From: Proteobacteria bacterium UBA6920
Lineage (GTDB): Bacteria > Pseudomonadota > Gammaproteobacteria > SG8-11
NCBI GenBank assembly: GCA_002448875.1
Contig: DKAS01000240.1
Location: forward strand, 1 to 25,977
Length of the DNA stretch: 25,977 nt
Reading direction: 5' to 3'
The notes beneath the pieces are model-generated. The model was not told where the DNA came from, did not search any database, and was given only the letters and a program-made list of their open reading frames with translations. Of this stretch, positions 6,371-13,826 are shown in pieces. Position numbers and translations under genes: made by a program. Positions within the stretch are counted from its first letter, which is position 1. The number at the start of each line of letters is the position of its first letter.

Positions 6371-6414
6371 AAGCCGGGCGGCGCCGCCGCCTCGGTTGAA
6401 CCACTCCTGAAGTT

Positions 6415-6441
6415 GCAGCCCGTCATGGGCTGCTTTTTTTT
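6415..6441 (+). terminator. Rho-independent terminator after nifS
   Basis: Perfect 7-bp stem GCAGCCC (6415-6421) and GGGCTGC (6427-6433), loop GTCAT, then eight T residues (6434-6441). The last T is also the first base of the NifA site for nifV. Confidence 0.92.
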
Positions 6442-6456
6442 GTTGCGATCGTTACA
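6441..6456. promoter_or_regulatory. NifA upstream activator sequence for nifV
   Basis: TGT-TGCGATCGTT-ACA fits TGT-N10-ACA exactly. It lies about 83 bases before the sigma-54 element at 6539-6554 and touches the T-tract of the nifS terminator. Confidence 0.72.
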
Positions 6457-6538
6457 AACGCCTCGTTTTGTCGCACATTGTCGCGTTTCCCGTTCCGTTG
6501 TATTGATATAACTTGTTGTTAGGAAAGAGAAAAATCAG

Positions 6539-6554
6539 TGGCACAAGGCTTGCT
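6539..6554 (+). promoter_or_regulatory. Sigma-54 promoter of nifV
   Basis: TGGCAC-AAGGC-TTGCT is a full consensus match. The start of transcription is expected near 6565. This places the promoter inside a longer possible reading frame and therefore supports the ATG at 6591 as the nifV start. Confidence 0.88.
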
Positions 6555-6590
6555 AATACTAAGACAACCAGTGCGGAAGACGGATCGGAA

Positions 6591-7745
6591 ATGCAGCAGC
6601 AAAGCCAGCACATCATCATCGATGACACCACCTTGCGCGATGGCGAACAGTCAGCGGGAGTGAGTTTTTCCACGGAAGAAAAACTGGCGATTGCGTCCTG
6701 CCTGAGCAGCATCGGTGTCCACGAACTCGAGGTCGGGGTGCCGGCCATGGGAGCGGAGGAGCGCGAGGACATCCGCATTCTGGCCGGCGCCGGGCTCGGC
6801 GCCAGGCTGCTGGTGTGGAGCCGCATGCACGGTGATGATCTGGCGCATTGTCGTGATCTGGGGGTCGACCTCGTGGATCTGTCGATTCCGGTATCCGACC
6901 AGCACCTGGGGCGGAAACTGGGTAAGTCGCGCGCCTGGGCGCTGGCGCAGATCGATTACTGCGTGAAGGCGGCGCTGGACCTGGGACTGCAGGTCTGCGT
7001 CGGCGGCGAGGACGCTTCCCGCGCCGATCCGGAGTTTCTGTTGCAGGTGCTGGCGGTGGCGCAGCAGGCCGGCGCCTGTCGTTTTCGCTACGCCGATACC
7101 TTAGGCGTGATGGAGCCCTTCCGCCTGCAGAAAATCATCCGCAAGCTGGTGCGTGCCAGCGATCTGCGGATCGAAATGCATGCCCACGATGACTACGGCC
7201 TGGCCACCGCCAACTCCCTGGCGGCTGTACGTGCCGGCGCCAGCCACGTCAATACCACGGTCAACGGTCTGGGCGAGCGCGCGGGTAACGCGCCGCTGGA
7301 AGAGGTCGCCGTCGGCATGCGGGATCTGCTCGACCTCGACTGCGGTCTGCAGCTGCAATACCTGCCGGCGCTGTCGCGCATGGTGGAAGAGGCATCCGGC
7401 CGCTACATTGCCTGGAACAAGAGCGTGGTGGGCCAGGGTGTGTTCACCCATGAATCGGGTATTCACGTCGATGGATTGCTCAAGGATCCCGCCAATTATC
7501 AGAGCCTGGATCCGCGAACCCTGGGTCGGGGGCACGAAATCGTCATCGGCAAGCACAGTGGCAGCTCGGCAGTGCAGAATGAGTTCGCGCGCAATCAGGT
7601 GGCGATCAGCCGGGGCGAGGCGGCCATGCTGCTGCCCTATATCAGACACTACACCACCGTCCATAAGCGGCCGCCGGAATTTCCACTGTTGACGGCGATG
7701 CTGCAGGAACTCAATGGCACGCAAACGAGGAGCCTATGCGGATGA
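6591..7745 (+). CDS. nifV: NifV, homocitrate synthase
   Basis: A 384-residue enzyme of the LeuA/homocitrate synthase family that condenses acetyl-CoA with 2-oxoglutarate; homocitrate becomes the organic ligand of FeMo-co. Visible motifs are [20 protein letters not shown] at the N-terminus (metal and substrate site), the [13 protein letters not shown] metal-binding HxH, and [20 protein letters not shown]. The C-terminal [11 protein letters not shown] and [10 protein letters not shown] parts are also present, but there is no regulatory leucine-binding domain, as expected for NifV. The ATG at 6591 is chosen because the sigma-54 promoter at 6539-6554 lies downstream of any earlier start. The gene overlaps the next one by 10 bases, so translation is probably coupled. 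Confidence 0.95.
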   Translation: MQQQSQHIIIDDTTLRDGEQSAGVSFSTEEKLAIASCLSSIGVHELEVGVPAMGAEEREDIRILAGAGLGARLLVWSRMHGDDLAHCRDLGVDLVDLSIPVSDQHLGRKLGKSRAWALAQIDYCVKAALDLGLQVCVGGEDASRADPEFLLQVLAVAQQAGACRFRYADTLGVMEPFRLQKIIRKLVRASDLRIEMHAHDDYGLATANSLAAVRAGASHVNTTVNGLGERAGNAPLEEVAVGMRDLLDLDCGLQLQYLPALSRMVEEASGRYIAWNKSVVGQGVFTHESGIHVDGLLKDPANYQSLDPRTLGRGHEIVIGKHSGSSAVQNEFARNQVAISRGEAAMLLPYIRHYTTVHKRPPEFPLLTAMLQELNGTQTRSLCG

Positions 7746-8554
7746 ACACGACGAACAGTCTGCTGGCGCAATTACGCCAGGATCTGGACAGCGTCTTCCA
7801 GCGTGACCCGGCGGCGCGTAATCGGCGCGAGGTGCTGCTGACCTATCCCGGGGTGCACGCCATCATTCTGCATCGGCTGGCGCATGTAATGTGGCGTTCC
7901 GGCTGGAGTTTCGCCGCGCGCCTGCTCGCCTACTTCTGCCGCTGGCTGACGAATATCGATATTCATCCCGGCGCGCGCATCGGCGCCCGCTTTTTCATCG
8001 ACCACGGTGCGGGCGTAGTGATTGGTGAAACCGCTGAAATAGGCGACGACGTTACTCTTTATCACGGCGTTACCCTGGGCGGTACCAGCTGGAGCAAAGG
8101 CAAGCGCCACCCGACACTGGAAGACGGTGTCATGGTGGGGGCCGGCGCCAAGATTCTCGGTCCGATCACCATCGGTGCGCGCTCGCGCGTCGGCGCCAAT
8201 TCCGTGGTAGTCAGCGGCGTGCCGGCGGACCGCACCGTGGTGGGTATACCGGGCAAAGTGGTGCAGAGCTCGCCGCGGGAAAGCAGCAGCCTCTATGGCA
8301 TAGATCTGGATCATCACCTGATACCCGATCCGGTGGGCAAGGCCATCGCCTGTCTCATGGACAGACTGGCGATACTGGAACGGGATCAGCTGGAATTGAC
8401 GACACGAATATTGCGCAATGCCCGGACGCACTGCCCAAGCTGCGAGGCTGAACAGCTGTGCGCGCAACCGGCCAGCGCGCCGGCGGGCAATCCCCGCATG
8501 AAGAAACTGATTGCTAATGCCATCCCTGACCAGGCTGCATCATTGAGTCAATGA
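7736..8554 (+). CDS. cysE: NifP, serine O-acetyltransferase (CysE-like)
   Basis: A 272-residue serine acetyltransferase. It makes O-acetylserine, the precursor of cysteine, and nif-linked copies (called nifP in Azotobacter) are thought to raise cysteine supply for NifS. An N-terminal helical part is followed by a left-handed beta-helix of hexapeptide repeats from about residue 75 to 185 ([41 protein letters not shown]). The C-terminal tail after residue 190 is longer than in housekeeping CysE and holds three cysteines (CPSC...LC). The ATG at 7736 overlaps the end of nifV and follows GAGGAGC at 7727-7733; a second ATG at 7742 is possible. Confidence 0.92.
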   Translation: MRMNTTNSLLAQLRQDLDSVFQRDPAARNRREVLLTYPGVHAIILHRLAHVMWRSGWSFAARLLAYFCRWLTNIDIHPGARIGARFFIDHGAGVVIGETAEIGDDVTLYHGVTLGGTSWSKGKRHPTLEDGVMVGAGAKILGPITIGARSRVGANSVVVSGVPADRTVVGIPGKVVQSSPRESSSLYGIDLDHHLIPDPVGKAIACLMDRLAILERDQLELTTRILRNARTHCPSCEAEQLCAQPASAPAGNPRMKKLIANAIPDQAASLSQ

Positions 8555-8597
8555 CGGGATTGGAAAAAGCGGTTATCACTATCCCCACCCTGTCCCA

Positions 8598-8612
8598 CCC
8601 CCTGCCAGGGGG
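8598..8612. repeat. C/G-rich palindrome in the gap after cysE
   Basis: CCCCCTG and CAGGGGG arms surround a single C. It lies in a C/G-rich stretch (about 8581-8636) in the 124-base gap between cysE and the TPR-like gene. A similar C-rich/G-rich stretch with CACCCC-TGCC...GGGCGG is found on the minus strand near 3215-3250, so it may be a dispersed extragenic repeat. There is no T-tract. Confidence 0.35.
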
Positions 8613-8678
8613 CGGGAACGCAGTGGGAAAAGGTGGCTTTATTAATGTGGTTCTAGGTAAGCAACAGGCAGGTAACAA

Positions 8679-9203
8679 ATGGATTTACTGGATTTTCACG
8701 CAGACAAACTATATTTCGACGAGCCGATGGAGGCCAGAGTTCGGGACCTGATCGAGGCGGCAGCGGAACGCTACGGCGACGAGTTCGCCGAGGAAAACCT
8801 GCTGTTGGCGTTCAGTCTGGCGCCGGACAATCTGTCGGTACTGGTGGCCCTATATCGCTTCTACTACTACCAGTACCGCCTGCAGGATGCTCTCGACGTC
8901 GCCAATCGCGTGCTCATCGTCTGCGCGCGCCGTATCGGATTTCCCGAGGACTGGAAGGCGGTAACCCTGCCTCATCTGGGGGCCGGCGTGTTGCAGTCCA
9001 TGAGCCTGGTACGCTTCTATTTTTTCGGGTTGAAAGCCGCCGGGTTTCTCTATCTGCGACTGGGCAGGCGCGAGCTGGGCATTGCCATGCTGCGCAAGAT
9101 CGCCGACCTGGATGAGCATGACAGAATAGGCGCCAAGGCGCTGCTCGACGTGATTCTGGAAATTCCGCCGCAAGACGACATTTATCACAGCAGGGCCGGT
9201 TAA
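8679..9203 (+). CDS. TPR-like protein of unknown function in the nif cluster
   Basis: A 174-residue, all-helical-looking protein. Residues about 40-75 (NLLLAFSLAPDNLSVLVALYRFYYYQYRLQDALDVANRVL) follow the spacing of a tetratricopeptide repeat, and about 105-150 (SLVRFYFFGLKAAGFLYLRLGRRELGIAMLRKIADLDEHD) fits a second one. TPR proteins usually hold partner proteins. I know no named nif gene with this sequence, but its position between nifP and nifW suggests a role in nitrogenase maturation. It starts at the ATG at 8679, preceded by a GCAGGTAA ribosome site. A weak sigma-54-like element (TGGTTC-TAGGT-AAGCA, 8649-8664) lies upstream but has a poor -12 block. nifW follows 28 bases after the stop. 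Confidence 0.8.
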   Translation: MDLLDFHADKLYFDEPMEARVRDLIEAAAERYGDEFAEENLLLAFSLAPDNLSVLVALYRFYYYQYRLQDALDVANRVLIVCARRIGFPEDWKAVTLPHLGAGVLQSMSLVRFYFFGLKAAGFLYLRLGRRELGIAMLRKIADLDEHDRIGAKALLDVILEIPPQDDIYHSRAG

Positions 9204-9231
9204 ACCGGCGATGGATAAGAGGAGTGTGATT

Positions 9232-9576
9232 ATGGTGCAAAACTACAGCGAAGACTGCGAGGAAACCTTCGCGCAACGCATGGCTGAGTTGGAATCCGCC
9301 GAGGATTTTCTCGACTATTTTCAAGTCGACTACGATCCGAGCGTGGTGCATGTCAACCGCCTGCACATCCTGCAACGCTTTCATGACTATCTCAATCAGG
9401 GGCGGGATGCAATGCCGGTCGACGAGGCGGCGCTGGCCGCGGTATATGAGTCGCTGCTGCGCCGTGCCTATGAGGATTTCGTCAATTCCGACGCGCTGAC
9501 CGAAAAGGTTTTCAAGGTATTTCACATGCATGAGCCGCAAGCGGTATTCGTGCCGCTGGCAGAGGTTTTCAAATAG
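9232..9576 (+). CDS. nifW: NifW, nitrogenase stabilising/protective protein
   Basis: A 114-residue NifW. The signature SAEDFLDYFQVDYDPSVVHVNRLHILQRFHDYL is near residues 19-51, followed by a helical second half ending in KVFKVFHMHEPQAVFVPLAEVF. NifW associates with the MoFe protein, helps its maturation with NifZ, and has been linked to protection from oxygen. The ATG at 9232 is preferred because AGAGGAG lies at 9218-9224 with a 7-base spacer; an ATG at 9211 in frame lacks a good site. It is followed 17 bases later by nifZ in one operon with nifM. Confidence 0.93.
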   Translation: MVQNYSEDCEETFAQRMAELESAEDFLDYFQVDYDPSVVHVNRLHILQRFHDYLNQGRDAMPVDEAALAAVYESLLRRAYEDFVNSDALTEKVFKVFHMHEPQAVFVPLAEVFK

Positions 9577-9592
9577 GAACCAGGAAGGCGCG

Positions 9593-10042
9593 ATGCAGCA
9601 CAAATTCGATTATGGACAGGAGGTGCGGGTAATGCGCAACGTGCGCAATGACGGCACCTTTCCCGGGTTGGAGACCGGGGCGCCGCTGGTACGGCGCGGC
9701 AGTGTCGGTTTTGTCACCAGCATCGGCACCTTTCTCCAGGATCAGATCATTTACGGTGTACATTTTCTGGCGGAAAACCGCCTGGTGGGCTGCCGTGAGG
9801 AAGAACTGCTGGCGGCGGACGAGGATTGGGTAGCCAGTAAATATGAGTTCCGTGACAAGGTGACTGCGCTGGCGTCTTTCAGTATCGATGGCGAAGTCCG
9901 GGTCGCCGCCGGCAGTCGCGGCGAGGTGCTGAAAGTGGTGCGTAATGCCGTCAGCGGTGTTCACTACCATGTGCACTTCCCCGGCATAACCGTGCAGGTG
10001 GCGGAAGACAGGCTGGCGAAGGCCGAAGAGGGTGGTGGCTGA
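9593..10042 (+). CDS. nifZ: NifZ, MoFe protein maturation factor
   Basis: A 149-residue NifZ made of two similar domains: residues 1-75 with VRVMRNVRNDGTFPGLETGAPLVRRGSVGFVTSIGTFLQDQIIYGVHF, and residues 85-140 with DKVTALASFSIDGEVRVAAGSRGEVLKVV. NifZ is needed for formation of the second P-cluster in the MoFe protein. The ATG at 9593 follows AGGAAGG at 9582-9588. Its 3' end overlaps possible GTG starts of nifM. A shorter, single-domain relative is at 3444-3701 on the other strand. Confidence 0.93.
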   Translation: MQHKFDYGQEVRVMRNVRNDGTFPGLETGAPLVRRGSVGFVTSIGTFLQDQIIYGVHFLAENRLVGCREEELLAADEDWVASKYEFRDKVTALASFSIDGEVRVAAGSRGEVLKVVRNAVSGVHYHVHFPGITVQVAEDRLAKAEEGGG

Positions 10043-10046
10043 GAAA

Positions 10047-10940
10047 ATGCGCATGGACAGGATCGAGGCAATAGCGGAATCGCCGGAGGGCACACCATAC
10101 GCCTATCTGCTGATGAAGGTGGCGGCGGCCAATTTCGGCAAGTCGCCGCGTGAACTGGAGGCGGCGGACTACGCGGTGGCGCAAAAACTGGCCAGCAAGG
10201 AGCACAAACTGCAGGAAATTATTCTGGCGTCCACCGAGGCGCTCGGTGCACTGGTGCCGGAAGAAGTCATGGCGGAGGCGGTGCAGAACATCCGCGCACG
10301 CTACGCGGACGGGGACGAGTTTCAAAGCGATCTGGCACAAAACCAGCTGGATGAGGACATGCTGCGCGCCGCCCTGGCCAGGGAACTGCGGGTCGAGGCG
10401 GCGCTGGAGAAGGTTTCGGCCCGGTCCGCCGCCGTGCATGATGTCGATGTTCAGCTGTACTACTATCTGCACCTGGATAAACTGGTCACACCCGAACGGC
10501 GGCGGGTCCGTCATATCCTGATTACGGTCAATGACGATATCGCCGAAAACCGCCGTGAAGCGGCGCTGGCGCGCTGCGAGGCGGTGCTCGATCGGCTGCG
10601 CAAGCAAAGCTGGCGCTTTATCCAGCAGGCCGGCCGCTACTCCGAGTGTCCTACCGCCTTGAACGGCGGTCTGATCGGCACCGTGGTTCGCGGCCAGCTC
10701 TATCCGCAGCTGGACGCGGCTCTGTTCGCCATGCAGGCGGGTGAGTGCAGCGGTATCATCAGCAGCGAACTGGGATTTCACATTCTCTACTGCGAAGCGG
10801 TAGAGCCGGCGCGCCAGTTGACGCTGGCGGAAGCGCAATCCGCGATTCGCCAGAAGCTGGAAGCCAAACAAAAGCGGCGTTGCCAGGGGCTGTGGCTGAA
10901 GAACTTGTACAAACAGCGAAAGGAGCGAAGCGATGAGTGA
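10047..10940 (+). CDS. nifM: NifM, PpiC-type peptidyl-prolyl isomerase for NifH maturation
   Basis: About 297 residues. The N-terminal half is helical (ELEAADYAVAQKLASKEHKLQEIIL...), followed by a parvulin/PpiC rotamase domain from about residue 150 to 255: RRVRHILITVND, then ALNGGLIGTVVRGQLYPQLDAALFAMQAGECSGIISSELGFHILYCEAVEP. NifM is a cis-trans isomerase required for folding of the Fe protein, NifH. It is typical of gammaproteobacterial nif clusters. The start is uncertain: GTG at 10032 or 10035 overlaps nifZ, and the ATG at 10047 lies just after its stop; I give the ATG. The 3' end overlaps the clpX start by 8 bases. Confidence 0.92.
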   Translation: MRMDRIEAIAESPEGTPYAYLLMKVAAANFGKSPRELEAADYAVAQKLASKEHKLQEIILASTEALGALVPEEVMAEAVQNIRARYADGDEFQSDLAQNQLDEDMLRAALARELRVEAALEKVSARSAAVHDVDVQLYYYLHLDKLVTPERRRVRHILITVNDDIAENRREAALARCEAVLDRLRKQSWRFIQQAGRYSECPTALNGGLIGTVVRGQLYPQLDAALFAMQAGECSGIISSELGFHILYCEAVEPARQLTLAEAQSAIRQKLEAKQKRRCQGLWLKNLYKQRKERSDE

Positions 10941-12210
10941 TTCCGCCAAGAAATGTTCGTTCTGCGGTATAGCGCAATCCGTGCAAAACCCATTGATCGC
11001 CGGACTTGAGGGGCACATCTGTGAAGCTTGCGTCAAGCTGGCCAATCAGGTGGTTACCAGCTGGGGCCGTCGCAAAGCGCTGCCGGAATTGCAGAACAAC
11101 CTGCCGTTGCCGGTAGAGTTGAAAGCACAGCTCGATCGTTACATTATCGGGCAGGATGCGGCCAAGGAAATACTCTGTGTTGCGGTCTATAACCACTATA
11201 AGCGCTATCGTGACCGCGATGCCAGCAAGAGCATCTGCGCCAACGGCGACGATGTCGAAGTCAGTAAATCCAATGTGTTGCTCATGGGGCCGACCGGTAC
11301 CGGCAAGACCTTGATCGCCAGCACCCTGGCGCGCATCGTCGGGGTACCGTTCGCTGTCGCCGACGCCACTACCCTGACGCAGGCCGGTTATGTCGGCCAG
11401 GACGTGGAGTCCGTTGTCCAGCAACTGCTCAGCGTCTGTGACGGCAATGTCAATCGTGCGCAATGGGGAATCGTCTATATCGACGAAATCGATAAACTGG
11501 CGCGCGCGGGCGAAGCCCCTACGGGGCTGCGCGATGTTTCGGGCGAGGGTGTGCAACAGGCGTTGCTCAAGCTGGTGGAGGGAACGGATGTGCGTCTGTC
11601 CAATCGTGGCCGGCGGCGCGAGGGTACCGAGGATGTCGTGGTCAACACCGAGAATATCCTGTTTATCGCCGGTGGCGCGTTCGAAGGCATGGACCGGCAC
11701 GTACAACGTCGCTTGCAGCCACAGCGTTCCATAGGGTTTCACTCCAGCGCGCAGACGGATGCGGCACCGCTCACCCAGGACGAATTGATCGCCGGCATCG
11801 AGCCGGCGGATCTGCGCCGTTTCGGCATGATTCCCGAATTCATCGGCCGGTTTCCCGTGCTTGCGGCCCTGGCGCCGCTGGATGAAGCCGCGCTGGTAAG
11901 TATACTCACCGAACCGAAAAATGCGCTGATCAAGCAGTACGCCAAGCTTTTTGCCTATGACGGCGTGGAGTTCGTCGCCAGCCCACCCGCTCTGCGGCGG
12001 ATCGCCGCCCGGGCTGTGCAGCGCAACACCGGAGCCCGTGGCCTGCGCAGCATAGTCGAGCAGGTATTGCGACCGGTGATGTTTCAAACGCCGTCAAATT
12101 CAGCGGTCAGCCGGGTGCTGCTGGACTTTGATCCGGTGGTTGACGATCTGGTGGTCCGTCTGGAAGAAACCGGCGTGACAGAGGCAGAAGCGGTCACGTT
12201 GTCTGCATAA
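10933..12210 (+). CDS. clpX: ClpX-type AAA+ unfoldase, nif-linked copy
   Basis: A 425-residue ClpX. The zinc-binding domain has Cys8, 11, 30 and 33; Walker A is GPTGTGKT at 119-126; Walker B is VYIDEID at about 181-187; the pore loop GYVG is at 152-155; the sensor-2 region has NTGARGLRSIVE. The IGF loop that docks onto ClpP is kept (267-269). The RKH loop, which in E. coli ClpX helps recognise ssrA tags, reads RRR at 227-229. It is probably the second, nif-specific clpX known from Azotobacter, suspected to turn over cofactor-synthesis proteins. It overlaps nifM by 8 bases (AAGGAGCGAAGCG ribosome site) and ends the nif run; no classic terminator follows. Confidence 0.93.
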   Translation: MSDSAKKCSFCGIAQSVQNPLIAGLEGHICEACVKLANQVVTSWGRRKALPELQNNLPLPVELKAQLDRYIIGQDAAKEILCVAVYNHYKRYRDRDASKSICANGDDVEVSKSNVLLMGPTGTGKTLIASTLARIVGVPFAVADATTLTQAGYVGQDVESVVQQLLSVCDGNVNRAQWGIVYIDEIDKLARAGEAPTGLRDVSGEGVQQALLKLVEGTDVRLSNRGRRREGTEDVVVNTENILFIAGGAFEGMDRHVQRRLQPQRSIGFHSSAQTDAAPLTQDELIAGIEPADLRRFGMIPEFIGRFPVLAALAPLDEAALVSILTEPKNALIKQYAKLFAYDGVEFVASPPALRRIAARAVQRNTGARGLRSIVEQVLRPVMFQTPSNSAVSRVLLDFDPVVDDLVVRLEETGVTEAEAVTLSA

Positions 12211-12310
12211 CGAGATGGCGTTTGCCGCTGCTTCCGGCGAGGATCAGCCTATGACGCATGCCGGCGGGGCCGGAAATCCGCCGGTGGCGTCGCATGCGAC
12301 GGCGCTGCGC

Positions 12311-12529
12311 TCAGCCCCCGGGAAAAGTGGAAAACTGATCAGCAACCGCCCACCATTTCCCGCCTTCCTTCCCCTCCAGGCGCAGGCGGTCGCTGGCGGT
12401 GATTGCCACCATGCGGGGGTGAAAATACTTATCCAGGTCCGCGGGGTTGCCCCGAGTCCAGGTGTCGTTGAGGGAACGCAGCGTATGCCACACTTCCTGT
12501 TGCGCAGCATCGCCAAAGGTTACGGTCAT
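12311..12529 (-). pseudogene. NTF2-like (SnoaL/DUF4440-type) protein with internal deletion
   Basis: Only 72 residues. The first 50 (EVWHTLRSLNDTWTRGNPADLDKYFHPRMVAITASDRLRLEG) look like the start of an NTF2-like protein, and the last 17 (GGKWWAVADQFSTFPGG) look like the end of the same family, whose members are usually about 125-135 residues. The middle part of about 60 residues is missing, with the two ends joined in frame near residue 53. The core fold would lack several strands, so it is probably non-functional. ATG at 12529; the GNAT gene at 12560-13084 lies 30 bases upstream on the same strand. The family identification is from memory of conserved stretches and should be treated as likely rather than sure. 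Confidence 0.6.
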
Positions 12530-12559
12530 AGAGTTGTTTCCTCGCGGTTACGATCCTGA

Positions 12560-13084
12560 TTAAACAAAACATTTTGCATAACTGTGCACATCGTAAAATG
12601 CGCCTTCCTTGCTTACCTCCGCCTTAAGAATACCTTCGAGCTGATAGCCGCATTTTTCCGCTACCCGGCGCGATGCCTGGTTGGGGGAGAGAATCGGGGC
12701 CGTCAGTTTCTTGCAAGCGTGCAGCGTGACCGCCTGCTCGGTCATGAGCCGCAGGGCGACGGTGGCGATACCCTGGCCCCAATACGGTTCACCAACCCAG
12801 TAACCGATCTCGGCGCCATGGGAGCGCCAGCCGGATTGCGGCGCTATGCCGACCGAGCCGACGAATTGTCCGTCAAGCAGAATAACTTTGGTTATGGCGC
12901 CACCAGCATGAGCACCTTCGCTGATCCAGGATTCGGCGTCGCGCCGGGTGTAGGGGTAGGGGAAAGTATAGATCAGGTAGCGGGAAACGTTCTTATTGTT
13001 GGCCAGGGTCACCAGGGCTTCGATATCCGCCGGTGTGTAGTCACGCAAGGTCACGCTGGACGCAGACGGTGATAGTCGGCTCAT
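12560..13084 (-). CDS. GNAT acetyltransferase, RimJ/RimL type
   Basis: A 174-residue N-acetyltransferase. VTLRDYTPADIEALVTLANNKNVSRYL is the typical start, EIGYWVGEPYWGQGIATVALRLMTEQA near 90-117 holds the Q/R-x-x-G-x-G/A acetyl-CoA loop (here WGQGIAT), and NQASRRVAEKCGYQLEG near 134-150 is the conserved C-terminal strand. It probably acetylates an N-terminus or a small amine; the substrate cannot be told. The next gene on this strand, the truncated NTF2-like one, follows after 30 bases. A short palindrome lies 47 bases upstream of its start. Confidence 0.9.
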   Translation of the reverse strand: MSRLSPSASSVTLRDYTPADIEALVTLANNKNVSRYLIYTFPYPYTRRDAESWISEGAHAGGAITKVILLDGQFVGSVGIAPQSGWRSHGAEIGYWVGEPYWGQGIATVALRLMTEQAVTLHACKKLTAPILSPNQASRRVAEKCGYQLEGILKAEVSKEGAFYDVHSYAKCFV

Positions 13085-13130
13085 ATTTTTTCGGCTTTTC
13101 GGTGTGCTGGTGGATCAAGTCAACGCTGAG

Positions 13131-13148
13131 AATACTCATCATAGTATT
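13131..13148. promoter_or_regulatory. Small palindrome upstream of the GNAT gene
   Basis: AATACT (13131-13136) and AGTATT (13143-13148) are perfect inverted arms around CATCAT in the 228-base gap between the two GNAT genes. It lies about 47 bases upstream of the start at 13084, a plausible operator or promoter position. No convincing -35/-10 pair was found with it. Confidence 0.25.
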
Positions 13149-13312
13149 ACTTTTCCGTTTGCACCAGAGGAGGAGATCGAGTGTTCCCTGGAACAGCGGC
13201 TGACTCGACGGCCGGTGAAATCTGCAACAGTGGTTGCGGTTGATCGCGCTGCCATGCTATCCACCAGCGGTGGTGACGTCCACCCCGGTAGGCGATGCAA
13301 CAGATTCGCGCT

Positions 13313-13798
13313 TCAGGAATCGCCGAGATTCTTAGTCATGATATCGCCACGGTGCCCGCTCCACTGGCAGGGCTCGCGGGCTTGCCAGCCGAATCCCGCA
13401 TACCAGGCCTGGCGGTCGAGGGTGAAGAGATAGAGCGTTTGCGTGCCGAACAGCGCGCGCGCCTGCCGTTCCACGGTCTGGCACAGGGCCTGGCCCAGGC
13501 CGCGGTTGCGGTAGGCAGGTGCGACATAGACACCGCCCAGCCAGGGGGTCAGATCTTCGCGTCCCGGCAGATCGCTCACGCGCAGTGCCGCGGTGCCCAT
13601 GACCTGCCCATCGGCGTGCGCGACCCAGGCGATGGGCAGGGCGTCGCGATTGAGGTGCTGCTGAAATCTGCTGATACGGTCCTGCAGGGTCATGTCGGGG
13701 AGCACCTGCCGCCAGTGATCCAGCACCCAGGGTGCGAGGGTGGCTATGTATTGCGGGTAGTCGGCAAGCAGACTGATTTGCGGTGACGTCATGGACAT
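13313..13798 (-). CDS. GNAT family N-acetyltransferase
   Basis: A 161-residue GNAT protein. The N-terminal part (LADYPQYIATLAPWVLDHWRQVLPDMTLQDRISRFQQHLN) resembles acetyltransferases of small molecules; the acetyl-CoA binding segment is LGGVYVAPAYRNRGLGQALCQTVERQA near 87-113 with RNRGLG. LYLFTLDRQAWYAGFGW near 121-137 is the conserved strand and end segment, including the typical FYxxFGW-like motif. The substrate is unknown. A start at 13792 is an alternative to 13798. It is on the same strand as the other GNAT gene but 228 bases apart, and 28 bases downstream of the large lipoprotein gene. Confidence 0.9.
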   Translation of the reverse strand: MSMTSPQISLLADYPQYIATLAPWVLDHWRQVLPDMTLQDRISRFQQHLNRDALPIAWVAHADGQVMGTAALRVSDLPGREDLTPWLGGVYVAPAYRNRGLGQALCQTVERQARALFGTQTLYLFTLDRQAWYAGFGWQAREPCQWSGHRGDIMTKNLGDS

Positions 13799-13826
13799 GT
13801 CATAACTGATTGTGGGCGGTGTTCAA

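Noticed and set aside
8649..8664. TGGTTC-TAGGT-AAGCA as a sigma-54 promoter for the TPR-like gene
   Set aside because: GG and GC are correctly spaced, but the -24 and -12 blocks each carry two mismatches and no NifA site lies upstream.
8551..8751. 66-codon open frame after cysE
   Set aside because: It overlaps the TPR-like gene in another frame, lacks a ribosome site and runs through a C/G-rich repeat.
12244..12330. Hairpin with CCGGCGG/CCGCCGG arms after clpX as a terminator
   Set aside because: It is GC-rich with no T-tract on either strand, so a termination role cannot be supported.
13104..13433. 109-codon plus-strand frame between the GNAT genes
   Set aside because: It is partly antisense to the GNAT gene at 13313-13798, and its sequence has no domain-like features.
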